In this document: piece by piece, positions 51,896 to 60,414 of the stretch | Numbering within the stretch: position 1 is the stretch's first letter | Layout of the letters: the number at the start of each line of letters is the position of its first letter | NCBI GenBank assembly: GCA_947165895.1 | Contig: CAMVCB010000001.1 | Coordinates: 372,001 to 436,000, forward strand | Direction of reading: 5' to 3' | Origin: an uncultured Treponema sp. | GTDB taxonomy: Bacteria > Spirochaetota > Spirochaetia > Treponematales > Treponemataceae | DNA length: 64,000 bases | Translations under genes and position numbers: made by a program | The notes under the pieces: generated by a model | Told to the model about the DNA's origin: nothing | What the model saw: the letters and a program-made list of their open reading frames with translations, nothing else | Database searches by the model: none

Positions 51896-53492
51896 ATTTC
51901 TTTTTAGAAAATATCCTATAATTCATCCAAGGGAAAAGTGCATCCCTCATTTCAAGGGTTGTAAGCCATTCCGTACTTACAGTATTTGACCCCAGAGAAT
52001 CAAATACAGCAGTAAAAGCCTCGATTGAATCCTTAAATCTCTTGATTGCAAAATCAGCATAATTCTCATCTTCAATATTTTTTGCAAGATTAAGGCTCTG
52101 TGCAATCATAAGCTCCTTGGCACCAAGATTCAAAAGACGGGTTTTTAGTCCTGTATCATTAGGGAAACGGTCAGAAAGGTCAATGATACGCTCACAGGCT
52201 TTTCTGATATAGCGCATCATCCAGCTGTTTCTGTTTGAAAGAAGGTTTTCGCCGTAGCCGGTACCGTTTCCTGCAGAAAAATAGGGAGTAATTTTTTCAA
52301 GTTCGTACTGTTTTTCCAGAAGTTCCTTACAGAAAACAAGATTTACTTCCGAAGCAGAGAATTTTCTTAAAACTTTTTCAAGCCAGGCAGCAGATTCATT
52401 CCAGCTGCGTAAATCATCAGAATTAAAGGTACAGACAAGGTTTACAAAATCAGAATCAGGAATTGCAGCGGCTGCTGAAGCAAGAATCTGCTCCCTTTTC
52501 TGAACAAAGGAAGCCGCATCTTTTTCTGCCTGTTCAAGAGCATCAGTCTTTGAGTAATAATTTGTATTATCACTGCCCTTTACAAAATCCTTATTCCAGT
52601 ATTTGAAACCCGCTTCAAAACGAATTGAGTTTCCGTCCATTAAAGGAGAAAGCTTTTCCAGTGGAAGCTCAAATCCGATATCGCGTTTTTCATTTCTGTA
52701 TGAATTCTGATTAACATAACCAGTTTCTGCTGCGAATACGTCATCATAACAATCCGGATCATTTGCAAAAACCGCCAGTGAATTTTCTGTGCGAACAGGA
52801 TAGAAAATTCCCTTTGCAGGTAGTTTTTCAGAAAGGAGAAGAGAGCGGGCATCAGTAATTGTATAGGAAAATCCGTAGGCTTTGATAAGCTTTTCCACGC
52901 CTGGAGTATAGCCAAAATCCGGAAGCCAGAAACCTTCCGGTATATTTCCAAAGAACTGCCGGTATGAATGAAGACCGCTTTCTACCTGTGCTGAAATAAT
53001 TTCACGCATATCAGCATAGTGAGGGAAGAAAATATCGGTTCCCGAAGTTCCCACAAGTTCTATATAGCCTTTTTTTGCCTTGTCAGCAAACGCCTTAAGC
53101 AAATCCTTTGAATAAAGGCTTTCAAAATCATGCTTGAGATTTTCGTTAGCCTCAATTTCTTCCCTGATTAATGCGGTGATTTTTTCATCACCCTTATTGC
53201 GCTCAAGCTCAGCAGCTCCAAGCTCGTTTTTCTGCTCAAGCCAGGTAATATAAAGGTCTTTTAATACGTCATCACTAAGCAGATTACAGAGGACAGGAGG
53301 CAGAACAAGTCCGATTTTTACTTTTAATCCTTCCTTTTCGAAGCTGTTCAGCATATTCAAAAGAGGAATATAAACCTTTGAAATTGATTTAAAATAAAGA
53401 TTCAAAATCGGCTTATTTTTTTTGATGTCAGCTTCTGTATGTCTGATATAATCCTGGGTTGCTTTTATTATGATTGCTATGTTTCTGTTCAT
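51894..53492 (-). CDS. GH57-like (DUF1957) protein, altered catalytic site
   Basis: A 532-residue protein with GH57 architecture: an N-terminal (beta/alpha)7-type barrel including ELVGTSGTDIFFPHY (145-159) and GFWLPDFGYTPGVEKLI (187-203), then a helical C-terminal domain. GH57 enzymes act on alpha-glucans (branching enzyme, amylase). The usual nucleophile motif PECxY reads PDFGY here, so Glu is replaced by Asp192; activity may be changed or lost. The partner gene upstream encodes DUF4912, a common neighbour of these proteins. Confidence 0.75.
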   Translation of the reverse strand: MNRNIAIIIKATQDYIRHTEADIKKNKPILNLYFKSISKVYIPLLNMLNSFEKEGLKVKIGLVLPPVLCNLLSDDVLKDLYITWLEQKNELGAAELERNKGDEKITALIREEIEANENLKHDFESLYSKDLLKAFADKAKKGYIELVGTSGTDIFFPHYADMREIISAQVESGLHSYRQFFGNIPEGFWLPDFGYTPGVEKLIKAYGFSYTITDARSLLLSEKLPAKGIFYPVRTENSLAVFANDPDCYDDVFAAETGYVNQNSYRNEKRDIGFELPLEKLSPLMDGNSIRFEAGFKYWNKDFVKGSDNTNYYSKTDALEQAEKDAASFVQKREQILASAAAAIPDSDFVNLVCTFNSDDLRSWNESAAWLEKVLRKFSASEVNLVFCKELLEKQYELEKITPYFSAGNGTGYGENLLSNRNSWMMRYIRKACERIIDLSDRFPNDTGLKTRLLNLGAKELMIAQSLNLAKNIEDENYADFAIKRFKDSIEAFTAVFDSLGSNTVSTEWLTTLEMRDALFPWMNYRIFSKKK

Positions 53493-53507
53493 TTTGATGC
53501 CTGCCGG

Positions 53508-54188
53508 TTATGAAAAGGAATGTCGGTAATTTTTATATTGATTTTTCAGAATCTTACTCATGCCCGAAAGCTTAATGATTTCAGAAAAATTATCATCATC
53601 ACGACCAAGCTGCAGGTCATTGATTACCGGCGCCCCCTGAGGAATTGAAACCACCGGGGAAAAGGCAAGAACCTTTCCTGTTGTTGCGGTAATGTAAACC
53701 AGCTCTATTCTGATGTATTTTTTGCCTGTAGGAAGAAGTACAAACTGCTCCTGAGATTCTGTTACAGTCTGAACCTCAAATGCTTCTTCAGGAACAGGAT
53801 CTTTAGGATTTTCCAGAGAACAAACTCTGAGTTTCAGGGAATAAGAACCGAGACCTTTCAGCATATGAAGATCAGCTTCACCAAGGTTCCAGAAAACAAA
53901 AAGCCAGGCCGGATTTGCAAGAACGCAGGAAACCTGTGTTTCATTGTAATTTTTAGGAAGTTTAAATTCCTTTTCCTCTGAATCAGTTTTTGGAGAGAGG
54001 ATCATTTCATCCTGCTCCTGATTCAATTCTTCATTAATCTCTAAAAGTTCAGCAATTAAAAAGCGTCTGTCCAGATCCATCGGAACATCAATTCCAAATC
54101 TGTCTGCCAGTGCACTCAAATCAGAAAACGAAAGAGTTTCCAAGTAAGCTCGACTAATCTGTTTTTCGTCCATAACGGAGTTAATCAT
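53508..54188 (-). CDS. DUF4912 protein
   Basis: A 226-residue protein with an N-terminal helical, SAP/Rho-N-like motif (18-50, LSFSDLSALADRFGIDVP) and a beta-sandwich DUF4912 domain (about 80-190) containing NPAWLFVFWNL. It precedes the GH57-like gene by 15 nt, an arrangement seen in other bacteria, and may bind glucan or its partner. TATAAT lies 12 nt before ATG, giving a very short leader without a clear ribosome site. Confidence 0.7.
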   Translation of the reverse strand: MINSVMDEKQISRAYLETLSFSDLSALADRFGIDVPMDLDRRFLIAELLEINEELNQEQDEMILSPKTDSEEKEFKLPKNYNETQVSCVLANPAWLFVFWNLGEADLHMLKGLGSYSLKLRVCSLENPKDPVPEEAFEVQTVTESQEQFVLLPTGKKYIRIELVYITATTGKVLAFSPVVSIPQGAPVINDLQLGRDDDNFSEIIKLSGMSKILKNQYKNYRHSFS

Positions 54189-54278
54189 CTATAATTTTTC
54201 ATTATATGTCAATGGCAGATGAGTTAAAAAAAAATTAAAATTTTTTCATAAATCGCTAAAGTCGTTTTGCTAAAACCC

Positions 54279-54404
54279 GATAATAAAATTAATGGGGATG
54301 AACTTCGGGTGGGCAAGACATCCAGACACCTGATTTGCCTTATTCCTTTTTGTTTACTTATATGAAGGCTGGGAAACGTGTGAGGTTTTCCAGCCTTTTT
54401 TTTT
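54279..54404 (+). ncRNA. Candidate small RNA or leader with terminator
   Basis: GATAAT (54279-54284) predicts a start near 54291. The transcript would be about 115 nt and end at a strong terminator: AAGGCTGGGAAAC (54365-54377), GTTTTCCAGCCTT (54385-54397) and eight T. The 5' half contains GGATG, GGGTG and GGCAA followed in the same order by CATCC, CACC and TTGCC, so the possible helices cross each other and offer pseudoknot or switching folds. It lies 65 nt upstream of the HD-GYP gene, so it may be a regulatory leader. I do not recognise a known riboswitch class. Confidence 0.5.
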
Positions 54405-54468
54405 ATTTTTTGACGGTCCATCAGTTTACTTTTTTAAACATTATGCCGATAATAAAAAATGAGAAAGT

Positions 54469-55857
54469 ATGGAAACAGTAACAATTGACTCTTTAAGAAG
54501 TAATATCTCTTTTACCGGCGACTTATTGATAGACAGCACCTTTGTACTGCTTCCAAAATCTGCAGATGTAACAGATTCCCTTATAAAAGCTCTTAACACA
54601 TGGAAATTCGATTCTTTACTTTGTGACGGAAATGTTGCACTGGACGGTGATATTGAAATCACAGACAACAACAATCTTCCAGAAAGTCAGGAAGTCAAAA
54701 AAGAAGAAATCGGTCTGAACATTAAAAAGGCCATCGAAAACTCAAAGCAGCATATTTTTGACAACAGTGACCGTTCAAGAATGGAAGCCGTTGAAAATGT
54801 TTACAACGAATACATGAACTATATCGAGCAGGTATTTACCCGCTACACAACCCACAAGGAAATTGATAAGGACAATCTTTCTGATACAGTTCAGCAGCTT
54901 TGTATTTTTATTAAGGAAAACCGCCGCTACATTCTGCGCATAACTCCTCATCCTGATTTGAGTCCTAAAAATTACATTGTAAGCCATGCAATGCGCTCCA
55001 CAGTTCTTGCAATCGCCATTGCAATGCAGCTCAGAATGCCCCTTTCCAAAATGATAGATCTTGGAGTTACCTGTATCCTCCATGAAATCGGAATGCTCCG
55101 CCTGCCGCCTCAGCTTTACAATACTAAAAAGAAGCTTACGCCGGGACAGCGGGCCCACATAGCAAAGCACACAGTTTTCGGCTACACAATCATCAAGGAT
55201 CTGGATTTTCCTATTCCTGTTCAGCTTGGCGTTCTTGAACACCACGAAAAGGAAAACGGGATGGGCTACCCCCGCCGTCTTCCGGGCGAAAAAATCGAAC
55301 CGATTGCAAAAATTATTTCGGTTGCCTGCTCTTACGAAGCCATTTCATCACCAAGAACTTACCGCGACGAAAGAACAACTTTTGATGCCCTGCTGGAAAT
55401 GATTCAGAACAAAGAACACGCCTATGATGATTCTGTTCTTAAGGCTTTGCTTTATACAGTTTCCCTCTACCCTATCGGTACTTATGTTTACCTTTCAAAC
55501 AGAAAAATCGCAGTTGTAGTAGATTCAAATCACGCAAATCCAAAGTGTCCGGTTGTACAGCTGCTTTCAGAAAAGGAAGCCGACGGTTCTCCAAAAACAA
55601 TTCAGACTGATGAAAACCTGAACATTCTGCGCGTTCTTTCTAAAAAGGAAAAGGAAGATATTCTTAAAATTGTTGAACAGAAAGAAAGTGCCATGCAGCA
55701 GGCAAAGGATATTGCAGAAAATCCTGATACAGCGGCTGCAGAAGAAAAAGCTGAACACAATCCGCAGAAAGCAGTATCAATTGCCCAGTTAAAAAAAGAG
55801 ACTCCTTCAAAATCTCCTGACGGAACGGAAGAAGTCGACATAAGCATTTTCAGCTAG
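54469..55857 (+). CDS. HD-GYP-type phosphodiesterase variant
   Basis: A 462-residue protein: N-terminal region (1-95) as in treponemal HD-GYP proteins, a helical linker, and an HD-GYP domain (about 165-340). His173 (SHAMRS), His205, His230, His258-His259-Glu260 and GMGYP (264-268) are present, consistent with a c-di-GMP phosphodiesterase. The HD dyad itself reads His205-Glu206 (LHEIGM), an unusual change at a metal ligand. The tail (380-462) is charged. Combined with the PilZ protein at 58391, it points to c-di-GMP signalling. Confidence 0.82.
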   Translation: METVTIDSLRSNISFTGDLLIDSTFVLLPKSADVTDSLIKALNTWKFDSLLCDGNVALDGDIEITDNNNLPESQEVKKEEIGLNIKKAIENSKQHIFDNSDRSRMEAVENVYNEYMNYIEQVFTRYTTHKEIDKDNLSDTVQQLCIFIKENRRYILRITPHPDLSPKNYIVSHAMRSTVLAIAIAMQLRMPLSKMIDLGVTCILHEIGMLRLPPQLYNTKKKLTPGQRAHIAKHTVFGYTIIKDLDFPIPVQLGVLEHHEKENGMGYPRRLPGEKIEPIAKIISVACSYEAISSPRTYRDERTTFDALLEMIQNKEHAYDDSVLKALLYTVSLYPIGTYVYLSNRKIAVVVDSNHANPKCPVVQLLSEKEADGSPKTIQTDENLNILRVLSKKEKEDILKIVEQKESAMQQAKDIAENPDTAAAEEKAEHNPQKAVSIAQLKKETPSKSPDGTEEVDISIFS

Positions 55858-55874
55858 AAATTTCTAAAAAATTA

Positions 55875-56636
55875 TCAGTTAAAGAATTCCCTGATTTTTT
55901 CTACATCCTCTTTAAATTTGTCATCTATTACAGGCGGATGCTCTTTAAAGTATAAAATCTGCTCCAGTTCTTCCTGAGTCTGAATACCCCAGATTGGAAT
56001 TACACTTTCATACTGATGTAAAAATCCGAAAGCCAGCGGAATATTCTGAATGATTCCACCGCCAAGAGGCTGCATTGCAATAAAGCCCACATCATGCTCT
56101 TCGCAAAGCTTTACGATTTCTACAGATTCATCAGGGCTTACCATGCTGAATGGAAACTGAATAGTGTCGTAAAGGTCAGATTCGACAGCTTTTTTTGCCA
56201 GGTCAAAGTTTGTGGTAACAATTCCAATATGATTGATTTTACCCTTTTCCCTTGCCCCGCATAAAAATTTGTAGATACCGTCATCCCCATCCGGCAGAGG
56301 AAGAAAATCCTCTGTTTCAAACTGATAAAGGTCAACGGTATCACAGTGGAGAGTCATAAGACTTGTTTCAAGGTCAGCCTTAATTGCTTCCAGGTCTTTT
56401 GATGCTGTAGTTGTAGAAAGAAATACGTTTTTTCTGATGTCATAAAGGGCATCTCCCAAAAGCTTTTCACATTCCGGAGTTTTGCGCGAAGTATCAAAAA
56501 AATTTATTCCCTCATCGTAGGCCTTGCGGACAATTGCACCGGCATTGTTTTCACCTTCGCTGTCCAAAAGTCTCATGGCACCAAAAGCCACGCGGGAAAT
56601 TAAAGCGTTTGTTTTACCAAGTCTTATGTAGTCCAA
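55875..56636 (-). CDS. Aldo/keto reductase
   Basis: About 253 residues, shorter than usual for the family, with LGKTNALISRVAFGAMRL at the start, an FFDTSRKTPECEK segment with the catalytic Asp, and DTVDLYQFE in the barrel. The common catalytic Tyr region reads TSRKTPECE, so Tyr is not visible, and the C-terminal ferredoxin part of some homologues is absent. I chose a TTG start at 56636: GGAG lies 8 nt before it and it gives the typical beginning MDYIRLGKT. Substrate unknown. Confidence 0.75.
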   Translation of the reverse strand: MDYIRLGKTNALISRVAFGAMRLLDSEGENNAGAIVRKAYDEGINFFDTSRKTPECEKLLGDALYDIRKNVFLSTTTASKDLEAIKADLETSLMTLHCDTVDLYQFETEDFLPLPDGDDGIYKFLCGAREKGKINHIGIVTTNFDLAKKAVESDLYDTIQFPFSMVSPDESVEIVKLCEEHDVGFIAMQPLGGGIIQNIPLAFGFLHQYESVIPIWGIQTQEELEQILYFKEHPPVIDDKFKEDVEKIREFFN

Positions 56637-56659
56637 AATCAATTCTCCGAAAGAATTGC

Positions 56660-56736
56660 CACACGGATTCGGAATTACTAACGTAATTCCATATTATTTT
56701 TATATGATTTTGCGTTAGCAAAATCGAATCCGTGTG
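56660..56736. repeat. Three-way palindromic element with complementary loops
   Basis: Outer arms CACACGGATTCG (56660-56671) and CGAATCCGTGTG (56725-56736) are perfectly complementary. Inside are GGAATTAC-TAAC-GTAATTCC (56671-56690) and GATTTTGC-GTTA-GCAAAATC (56706-56725), each with 8 bp. Their loops TAAC and GTTA are exact complements, and with the closing pairs CTAACG/CGTTAG the match is 6 nt, so a kissing interaction is possible. The element lies between glyQS and the aldo/keto reductase gene. Confidence 0.85.
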
Positions 56737-56746
56737 ATCATCGATA

Positions 56747-58225
56747 TTATTTTTCTACCGGTTTATAGTTTTTAATAGCTTTCTGGATGAAGAATACAAG
56801 GTCATCCAGAGAAACGCGTTCCTGTTCCATGCTGTCGCGGAAGCGGACTGTAACAGTGTTGAAGAGCTCGTTCTTTGAACCGTCTTCCTTTGTTTCCTGA
56901 ATTGTGTCGTAGTCTACAGTTACACAGAAAGGAGTACCAACTTCGTCCTGGCGGCGGTAGCGTTTTCCTACAGTTCCGGAAGTATCGTAGTCAGTTACAA
57001 AGTCTTCTTTAAGAAGATGCTGGATTTCCTTAGCCTTTTCTGCAAGACCGTCTTTTTTCATCAATGGCAATACAGCAACAGTGATTGGAGCCAGACGTGG
57101 ATCAAGGTGAAGAACAGTTCTGTAATCATCTTTTCCGTCTGTACCAACGTTCTGCTCTTCATAAGCTTCGCAGAGGAACATAAGGAAGTTGCGGTTAAGA
57201 CCTGCAGAAGTTTCGATTACGTATGGAACATAGCGTTTGTTTCCGTCTTCCTGGTCGATATAAGACATATCCTTCTTTGAATATTCCATGTGCTGGCTGA
57301 GGTCAAAGTCTGTACGGCTGTGGATACCTTCAATTTCTTCAAATCCAATCGGGAAGTTGTAAGTAATATCGTAAGCATCCTTAGCATAGTGAGCAAGCTT
57401 GTCGTGGTGGTGCCACTTAAGCTGCTTTTCCGGGATACCGTACTTGAGGTAGAAGGCCCAGCGGTCTTTTCTCCAGCGCTCGAATGTTTCGTCTTCTGTT
57501 CCAGGTTTACAGAAATATTCCATTTCCATCTGCTCGAATTCGCAGGTACGGAAAATAAAGTTCTTGAAAATGATTTCATTACGGAAAGATTTACCAACCT
57601 GAGCAACACCAAATGGTACTTTCATGCGGTTTGACTGAACGATGTTCTTGAAGTCTGTAAAAATACCCTGACATGTTTCAGGACGAAGGTAAATAAGGTG
57701 AGATTCATCAGCAATTGGTCCCTGATATGTTTTGAACATAAGGTTGAATTCGCGGACTGCTGTGTATTTTCTTTCCTTGCTTCCGCAGGTAGGACAGTTG
57801 ATGTTTGCGTCAATGTACTCTTTCATTTCTTCGTGAGTCATTGTATCAACCGGCTTTCCAGGATCTTTGTCCGGGTTAGCTGCAACAAAGTCTTCGATAA
57901 GTTTATCTGCACGGTGACGAGCCTGACACTCCAGACAGTCAATCATAGGATCAGAAAAGTGATCTACGTGACCGGAAGCCTTCCATGTTGTGTGGTGCTG
58001 GAAAATTGCTGAATCAAGTCCAACAACATCATCATGAAGCTGAGTCATGTAATGCCACCATTCGTTCTGGATGTTTCTTTTGAATTCTACGCCAAGAGGA
58101 CCGTAATCCCAGGCGCCGGCCTGACCGCCGTAAATTTCTGAAGCCTGATATACAAAACCACGTCTCTTACAAAGACTGATGATTTTGTCCAACGTACATG
58201 CATGTGTGTCTTTAGTGTCTGCCAT
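56747..58225 (-). CDS. glyQS: Glycyl-tRNA synthetase, alpha2 type
   Basis: A 492-residue single-chain class II synthetase. Class II motifs are visible (RPETCQGIF, FRNEI in motif 2, and the C-terminal anticodon domain from about 390, LDPRLAPITVAVLPL). Paired cysteines CLECQARH and CPTCGSKE lie in the insertion typical of this type and probably bind zinc. It charges tRNA-Gly. AAGGA precedes ATG. Transcription continues toward the palindromic element at 56660-56736. Confidence 0.95.
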   Translation of the reverse strand: MADTKDTHACTLDKIISLCKRRGFVYQASEIYGGQAGAWDYGPLGVEFKRNIQNEWWHYMTQLHDDVVGLDSAIFQHHTTWKASGHVDHFSDPMIDCLECQARHRADKLIEDFVAANPDKDPGKPVDTMTHEEMKEYIDANINCPTCGSKERKYTAVREFNLMFKTYQGPIADESHLIYLRPETCQGIFTDFKNIVQSNRMKVPFGVAQVGKSFRNEIIFKNFIFRTCEFEQMEMEYFCKPGTEDETFERWRKDRWAFYLKYGIPEKQLKWHHHDKLAHYAKDAYDITYNFPIGFEEIEGIHSRTDFDLSQHMEYSKKDMSYIDQEDGNKRYVPYVIETSAGLNRNFLMFLCEAYEEQNVGTDGKDDYRTVLHLDPRLAPITVAVLPLMKKDGLAEKAKEIQHLLKEDFVTDYDTSGTVGKRYRRQDEVGTPFCVTVDYDTIQETKEDGSKNELFNTVTVRFRDSMEQERVSLDDLVFFIQKAIKNYKPVEK

Positions 58226-58344
58226 TTTTTATTCCTTTTGCGACGCCGGTTTGCGCCGCGTGAATTAATTTAATGGAGAAAACATACCACAAAAAGTGAT
58301 TTTATGAAATAGCAATCCTACAACTTGAGCGAAGCGAAAGTTAA

Positions 58345-58394
58345 ATGATGGTTACGTCAATTCGGAAGTTGACAGGTGACATTACGACCATCAT
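58345..58394. terminator. Nested hairpin after the PilZ gene
   Basis: ATGATGGT (58345-58352) and ACCATCAT (58387-58394) pair, with GTCAA/TTGAC nested inside. On the minus strand TTTAACTTT follows. It overlaps the stop codon of the PilZ gene and is its likely terminator. Confidence 0.55.
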
Positions 58395-59317
58395 ATTTCA
58401 TCGACATTTTCAAGGTTGCCGAAATCAGAATCACCGTCAAAACTAATCTGAGAATTGCGGGCATCTTTTGCCATTGCGACAGCCCCCATATCGATTTCAT
58501 CCTTGTATTTGGTAAAGTCCATTGTGTAGTTCTTAAGCTTAAGCTCAAAGGTTTTGATAAGGACAGACTGAACGAACCTTCTGATAGCTTCCTTATAGGC
58601 AAGCGGCATGGCACTTGTAAAAAGGAAAACCGCAGTATTTTCCATGATTCGGAAAACTACGGAAGGACAGACAATTGTATTGCGTCCGAAAGTAAAGGAA
58701 ATATTATTGAAAACAGCGTTCTCTTTAAAATACTTTGCACTCTTTTCATCAAAGGTACAGGCAAAACCTACAGAACTGATGTTCTTGATGATAACTTCAT
58801 AAAGCTTGTTTTCCTGAATAAAGCAGGCTGAAACAACCTTACTGTTCTGACAGTCCAGACGGATATATTTTCGGTTACCCTTTGCTCCGTTCAGTTCAAA
58901 AATTTTGCGGAAATTTTCAAGAAGTACGGCATTTGATATTGAACCTAATATCTGGAAGCCGCAGGGCAGAGGAAGATTTTCAAGGAATAGGGACTGATCT
59001 GAGCTTGTAGCACGCTCAGAAACAATACCGACAAAAATAGTAGAAAGAACAGGATGATCCTTAAAAGAAAAAATAAAGTTAAACCATTGCTTGAATGTCA
59101 GGGAATGGTCAATATTAATAAATATCATCGCATCCTGATTTGCCATGAGTATGGATTTTACAAGCTTATAATCCTGAATTACATAAATTTCGTATTCATC
59201 ACCACGCAATGGTTCTATAATAGCATTGTTAAGAGTCAGAGGAGGATCTAAAAAAAATACTTTTCTTCCAAATCTAGGATTTTCTCTGGAAGGTGTCTGC
59301 GTTGCCTGTTCATTCAT
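58391..59317 (-). CDS. PilZ-domain c-di-GMP effector
   Basis: A 308-residue protein with an N-terminal receiver-like domain (about 15-140) and a C-terminal PilZ domain (about 147-255). The c-di-GMP motifs are Arg149-KYI-Arg153 and N179-I-S-S-V-G184, both intact. A short acidic tail follows. It probably senses c-di-GMP and controls motility or surface behaviour through a protein partner. GGA lies 9 nt before ATG. Confidence 0.82.
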   Translation of the reverse strand: MNEQATQTPSRENPRFGRKVFFLDPPLTLNNAIIEPLRGDEYEIYVIQDYKLVKSILMANQDAMIFINIDHSLTFKQWFNFIFSFKDHPVLSTIFVGIVSERATSSDQSLFLENLPLPCGFQILGSISNAVLLENFRKIFELNGAKGNRKYIRLDCQNSKVVSACFIQENKLYEVIIKNISSVGFACTFDEKSAKYFKENAVFNNISFTFGRNTIVCPSVVFRIMENTAVFLFTSAMPLAYKEAIRRFVQSVLIKTFELKLKNYTMDFTKYKDEIDMGAVAMAKDARNSQISFDGDSDFGNLENVDEI

Positions 59318-59390
59318 ATTGTAATTCCACTATCAACTACTAATAGAAAATAATAACACATTTTTTATCCATGTGCAAAATAAATATCTG

Positions 59391-60392
59391 CTAAAGCTCT
59401 TTTTCAACTTCTTCCGGGCATTTTTCAAAAAAATCTTCAATTTTTTGCCGCAAATCTTCATTATCCTTTGCATTTAAAAACTGAGTCTGGGCATAGTGAG
59501 CAAATTTAAAATTCTGACAGAAGTATGTAAAAAAGCGCTGCAATCTTGTTTTCCAGAATTCTACAGGCTGATACTTTTCTATATCAGAAATATAGGAAAG
59601 GGAAAGTTCTTTCATGTTTACCTTCTGCTTAACAGGCTGACTTCCTTCCAGAACTGCTTTCAGTTCAGAAAATATCCAGGGTTTTTCTACACAGGCTCTG
59701 GAAATCATTACTCCCTGCACGGAAGGCGCCGCGGCAAGGGCATTTTTCAGGCTGGCATAATCCTTTACGTTTCCGTTCAGATATACAGGAAGACCAGGGA
59801 AACGCCCGCACACTTTCTGGCAGTAATAATAACGGGCCGGACGTGTCAGCTTTTCTTTTTTTGTACGGGGATGCAGGGTTAAAAGCTCAACGCCGTTAGA
59901 AACAAGCATATCGCAGAAAGAAAAAAAATCGTCATCAGTAAAATTATCATCCCCAAGACGCAGCTTTACGGAAAAACGCTTTTTCATTTCAGGACTACAA
60001 GTCTTATTCCATTCTTCCACTACCCGCCTCACGCCTTTTACCATTTCTTCAGTTTCTTCGCGGGGTTTCAGCATCCAGGCAATTCCCGCCCCGTAGCGGT
60101 AAATATCCGGCGCAGAACAGCCCATATTGATATCAAGGCCAAGGCCGGGAAGAGCGCATAAAAGTGCCGCCGCCCTTTTCATATTTTCCGCATCGTGACC
60201 AGTAAGCTGCCAGACTACTTTTTCCGGCACAGGAGAGGGATCAATATAAAATTTTTCAAACTGGCCGCCTGTAAGAAGGGTGCCTGCATTTATCATTTCT
60301 GTAAAATACTCGTCACAGGCTCCAAACTTTTCTATTAAAATTCTGAATGCCGGATGGGAAATAGTCGCCATTGGACCGCTTATCAATTTCAT
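59391..60392 (-). CDS. dus: tRNA-dihydrouridine synthase
   Basis: A 333-residue FMN-dependent Dus with PMATISHPAFR at the start, DINMGCSAPDI with the catalytic Cys92, LRLGDDN, LTLHPRT and VYLNGNVKD. It reduces specific uridines in tRNA. The Pro that usually follows the catalytic Cys (GCP) is Ser here. TACAAT (60399-60404, minus) ends 6 nt before ATG 60392 with no ribosome site, which suggests a leaderless mRNA. The start codon lies 22 nt from the divergent CYTH start. Confidence 0.88.
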   Translation of the reverse strand: MKLISGPMATISHPAFRILIEKFGACDEYFTEMINAGTLLTGGQFEKFYIDPSPVPEKVVWQLTGHDAENMKRAAALLCALPGLGLDINMGCSAPDIYRYGAGIAWMLKPREETEEMVKGVRRVVEEWNKTCSPEMKKRFSVKLRLGDDNFTDDDFFSFCDMLVSNGVELLTLHPRTKKEKLTRPARYYYCQKVCGRFPGLPVYLNGNVKDYASLKNALAAAPSVQGVMISRACVEKPWIFSELKAVLEGSQPVKQKVNMKELSLSYISDIEKYQPVEFWKTRLQRFFTYFCQNFKFAHYAQTQFLNAKDNEDLRQKIEDFFEKCPEEVEKEL

Positions 60393-60414
60393 GCTGATAT
60401 TGTATATTTTTTTT
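60393..60414. promoter_or_regulatory. 22-bp divergent leaderless promoter pair
   Basis: Minus-strand TACAAT (60399-60404) and plus-strand TATATT (60403-60408) share two bases and each end 6 nt before a start codon (60392 and 60415). There is no room for either ribosome site. The -35 elements must lie in the opposite gene; TTATCA (60380-60385) is the plus candidate at 17 bp. Confidence 0.55.

Noticed and set aside
54279..54404. Match to a fluoride, c-di-GMP or SRP-type RNA.
   Set aside because: Some short blocks look alike, but the order of conserved bases does not fit any of these consensus folds; kept as an unassigned RNA.
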